DNA of 23,920 nucleotides from CAZDAM01 sp964503595. Its GTDB lineage: Bacteria > Muiribacteriota > UBA6191. Location of the stretch: assembly GCA_964503595.1 (NCBI GenBank), contig CAZDAM010000053.1, forward strand, positions 1 to 23,920, in the 5' to 3' direction. Below the pieces are notes generated by a model. The model did not search any database. It was not told where the DNA came from and was given only the letters and a program-made list of their open reading frames with translations. Made by a program: the position numbers and the translations under genes. Positions 22,395 to 23,920 of the stretch are shown here, piece by piece (within the stretch, counting starts at the first letter, position 1; each line of letters starts with the position of its first letter).

Positions 22395-23333
22395 CTATCC
22401 CGCTTTGACCAGCAATGCCACATAAAAACCTTCATGCAGGTGATTGGGCATGATTCTTATGGGTTCGCTGAACTCTTCCTCTTTCTTTTTCAAAGGCTGA
22501 ATTCCAAGATCCGGTACGGGAATAAGGACGAACTCAGGAAACTCCTGTAAGAACCAGGCCAGCATTCCCTCATTTTCCTCGTAGGAGAGAGTGCAGGTGG
22601 AGTAGACCATCTTCCCGCCCGGCTTAAGGCATCTGGCCGCCGACTTCAGAAGCCTTCTCTGGGTTTTGGCACAGTCACGAATCAGGCGATCCGACCAGTA
22701 GCGGAAGGTGGCGGAATCTTCCAGCCGGAAACGTCCCTCCCCCGAGCAGGGCACATCCAGAAGAATGGCATCAAAGGATTGCTCGTGTTCCTTATACAGA
22801 ACACCCCCATCCCCCTGACGCAGGCTGACGTTGGTGACTCCCTGTTTTCTGACATTGAACTGAAGCTTTTCAAACCGGATCGGATCCAGCTCATTGGCAA
22901 GAATCTCCCCGCTATTGTCCATCATGGCTGCCATCTGAGTCGTTTTGGAACCGGGGGCCGCAGTCATGTCAAGAACCCTGTTTCCAGGCTGAGGGGCAAG
23001 GATCAGAGGAGGAATCTGGGAGGCCAGACCCTGAAAATAAATCTTGCCCTCCTCCCAGATCGGAAGACGCTCAACCTGGCTTTCCTTCCCATTAACAATT
23101 TCATATGAACCGTCAAAACCGGGAATCCGACGGAAACGAACTTTTTCATCCCTGAGTCTGCCTTCCAGATTCTCCACTGCAATTTTAAGAGAATTGAGCC
23201 TGAAAACAGGAGATCTCGACACCATGAAACCCCTCAGAACCGACTCATAATCAGACAGAGAATATCTATCTTCAAGCCTTTTGAGGAAAGGTTCCGGCAA
23301 ACGACGGCGTGCTTCTTTGAAACTGATCGACAT
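22395..23333 (-). CDS. RNA cytosine-C5 methyltransferase, NOL1/NOP2/Sun (RsmB/RsmF-like) family
   Basis: This 312-residue SAM-dependent enzyme probably makes 5-methylcytosine in rRNA or tRNA. The SAM-binding motif I is LDMTAAPGSKT (121-131). Motif IV, DVPCSGEG (193-200), carries Cys-196, and motif VI, YSTCTLSYEENE (244-255), carries Cys-247; these are the release and nucleophilic cysteines of the family. The N-terminal region (1-110) matches the short cap seen in RsmF-like enzymes, and there is no separate NusB or C-terminal PUA domain, so it is a short form. The ileS gene follows after 100 bases on the same strand. The substrate base cannot be told from sequence alone. The upstream site (GAGG 12 bases before the ATG) is weak. 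Confidence 0.93.
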   Translation of the reverse strand: MSISFKEARRRLPEPFLKRLEDRYSLSDYESVLRGFMVSRSPVFRLNSLKIAVENLEGRLRDEKVRFRRIPGFDGSYEIVNGKESQVERLPIWEEGKIYFQGLASQIPPLILAPQPGNRVLDMTAAPGSKTTQMAAMMDNSGEILANELDPIRFEKLQFNVRKQGVTNVSLRQGDGGVLYKEHEQSFDAILLDVPCSGEGRFRLEDSATFRYWSDRLIRDCAKTQRRLLKSAARCLKPGGKMVYSTCTLSYEENEGMLAWFLQEFPEFVLIPVPDLGIQPLKKKEEEFSEPIRIMPNHLHEGFYVALLVKAG

Positions 23334-23485
23334 ACATTAAGTGTGCCTCATGCGAACCGGAATACAAAACTTTTTACAAAAGATCGAAAAAAGGTGTGGT
23401 CACTCCTAGAAGTCATAGTAAATGCAGACTATATAAACCAAGTGAACAGGAACGCCCGATTGAATCCTGCCTGTCGTTTCTGGCC

Positions 23486-23920
23486 ATGCATCCGCGATCG
23501 TTTCCCCTGTTCCCAGCCGTCATTGGAGACTCCACACATCAGAAAGTCACCTCAATTCTGAATTATCTTCCGGAAGATCCGATAATCCTGATTGTTCCTT
23601 CCTCAGATCTCTGCCACTTTCTGGATTACCAGAACACTATCCGGCACAATCAGGGAACCTCCCAGCGCGTCCTCGAAGGTTCTTCCGACTTCAGCCGTCA
23701 GGGAACCTGCGGACATGTTCTTCTGAATTCCCTCGGGGCCATCCGTCCCCTTTCTGAGCTCAACCCACATCAGCTCTTTAAAGCACTTTACACAATTAGA
23801 CGGCCAGATCAATTCCTTTCGTTTTGCCGTCTGGAATCTGTCACGGGACAGATTGAAAGCCTGCGGGTTGTCGCTGGCCTTGAGGCCTGTCACATGACGG
23901 GCCGGAAATTCCGGAATGTG
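23486..23920 (+). CDS. Unrecognised protein, partial (3' end outside window)
   Basis: A plus-strand frame is open from ATG 23486 to the right edge (145 codons) and continues open upstream. The product begins MHPRSFPLFPAVIGDSTHQK and contains a hydrophobic strand, DPIILIVPSSDLCHFLDY. Codon use resembles that of the other genes here, while the overlapping minus-strand frame (23603-23893) reads as a shadow. No ribosome site precedes the ATG; an upstream start at a non-standard codon, for example near AGGAACG at 23448, cannot be excluded. It diverges from the RNA methyltransferase gene, with about 150 bp between. No domain was recognised. Confidence 0.55.
   Translation, partial: MHPRSFPLFPAVIGDSTHQKVTSILNYLPEDPIILIVPSSDLCHFLDYQNTIRHNQGTSQRVLEGSSDFSRQGTCGHVLLNSLGAIRPLSELNPHQLFKALYTIRRPDQFLSFCRLESVTGQIESLRVVAGLEACHMTGRKFRNV

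Noticed and set aside
23603..23893. A 96-codon minus-strand frame near the right edge
   Set aside because: The plus-strand frame over the same bases is longer, open to the edge and has better codon use.
1..23920. CRISPR arrays, tRNA or rRNA genes, insertion sequences, prophage genes
   Set aside because: No regularly spaced repeats, cloverleaf sequences, transposase or integrase frames, or rRNA stretches were seen on either strand.

Overview
The window suggests a chromosomal piece of a Gram-negative, diderm bacterium of roughly 50% GC. The evidence is a lipobox-type secreted lipoprotein, type IV pilin-like proteins, a FecR-like membrane protein and a class A RNase P RNA. No rRNA, tRNA, CRISPR array, transposase or phage gene is visible. 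The mix of several small cyclic-nucleotide-binding (CNB) proteins, a CNB-aspartase fusion, a PIN-PhoH protein next to pseudopilin genes, and a eukaryote-type (IleS2-like) isoleucyl-tRNA synthetase points away from well-studied Proteobacteria. A less-studied deep-branching diderm lineage seems more likely, but I cannot name it from the sequence.

Almost everything is on the minus strand, so transcription runs from high to low coordinates. From the right edge: a partial unknown plus-strand gene (23486 to the edge); an m5C RNA methyltransferase of the NOL1/NOP2/Sun family (22395-23333); ileS (19184-22294); a small unknown reading frame that looks split at a run of eight T (18851-19167); and a small four-cysteine protein on the plus strand (18598-18861). 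That last gene diverges from a very large lipoprotein gene (11697-18526) with a carboxypeptidase-regulatory-like module, Ig-like repeats and a C-terminal beta-propeller. The large gene is interrupted by a perfect 62-bp tandem duplication (13949-14074) that shifts the frame and splits it into 1515- and 761-residue halves. Then come a small unknown protein (11080-11448), an M1 aminopeptidase (8539-11046) and, overlapping it by four bases, the CNB-aspartase fusion (6674-8542). About 300 bp without a gene precede rnpB (about 5988-6358).

Left of rnpB is a tight operon that probably starts at an extended -10 promoter (5936-5944). Its order is PhoH2 (PIN plus PhoH ATPase), a PilV/GspI-like pseudopilin, a PilX/GspK-like pseudopilin, a PilW/GspJ-like pseudopilin, a FecR-like single-pass membrane protein and two tandem paralogous CNB proteins, the last running off the left edge. 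The first four genes and the last two are joined by overlaps or gaps of a few bases. The inferred theme is a pilus or secretion-tip module tied to an RNA-acting ATPase and to second-messenger-binding proteins.

The most notable observations are the 62-bp frame-breaking duplication, the slippery T8 junction, the CNB-aspartase fusion whose CNB module lacks the usual phosphate-binding arginine, and the PhoH2-pseudopilin-FecR-CNB operon.
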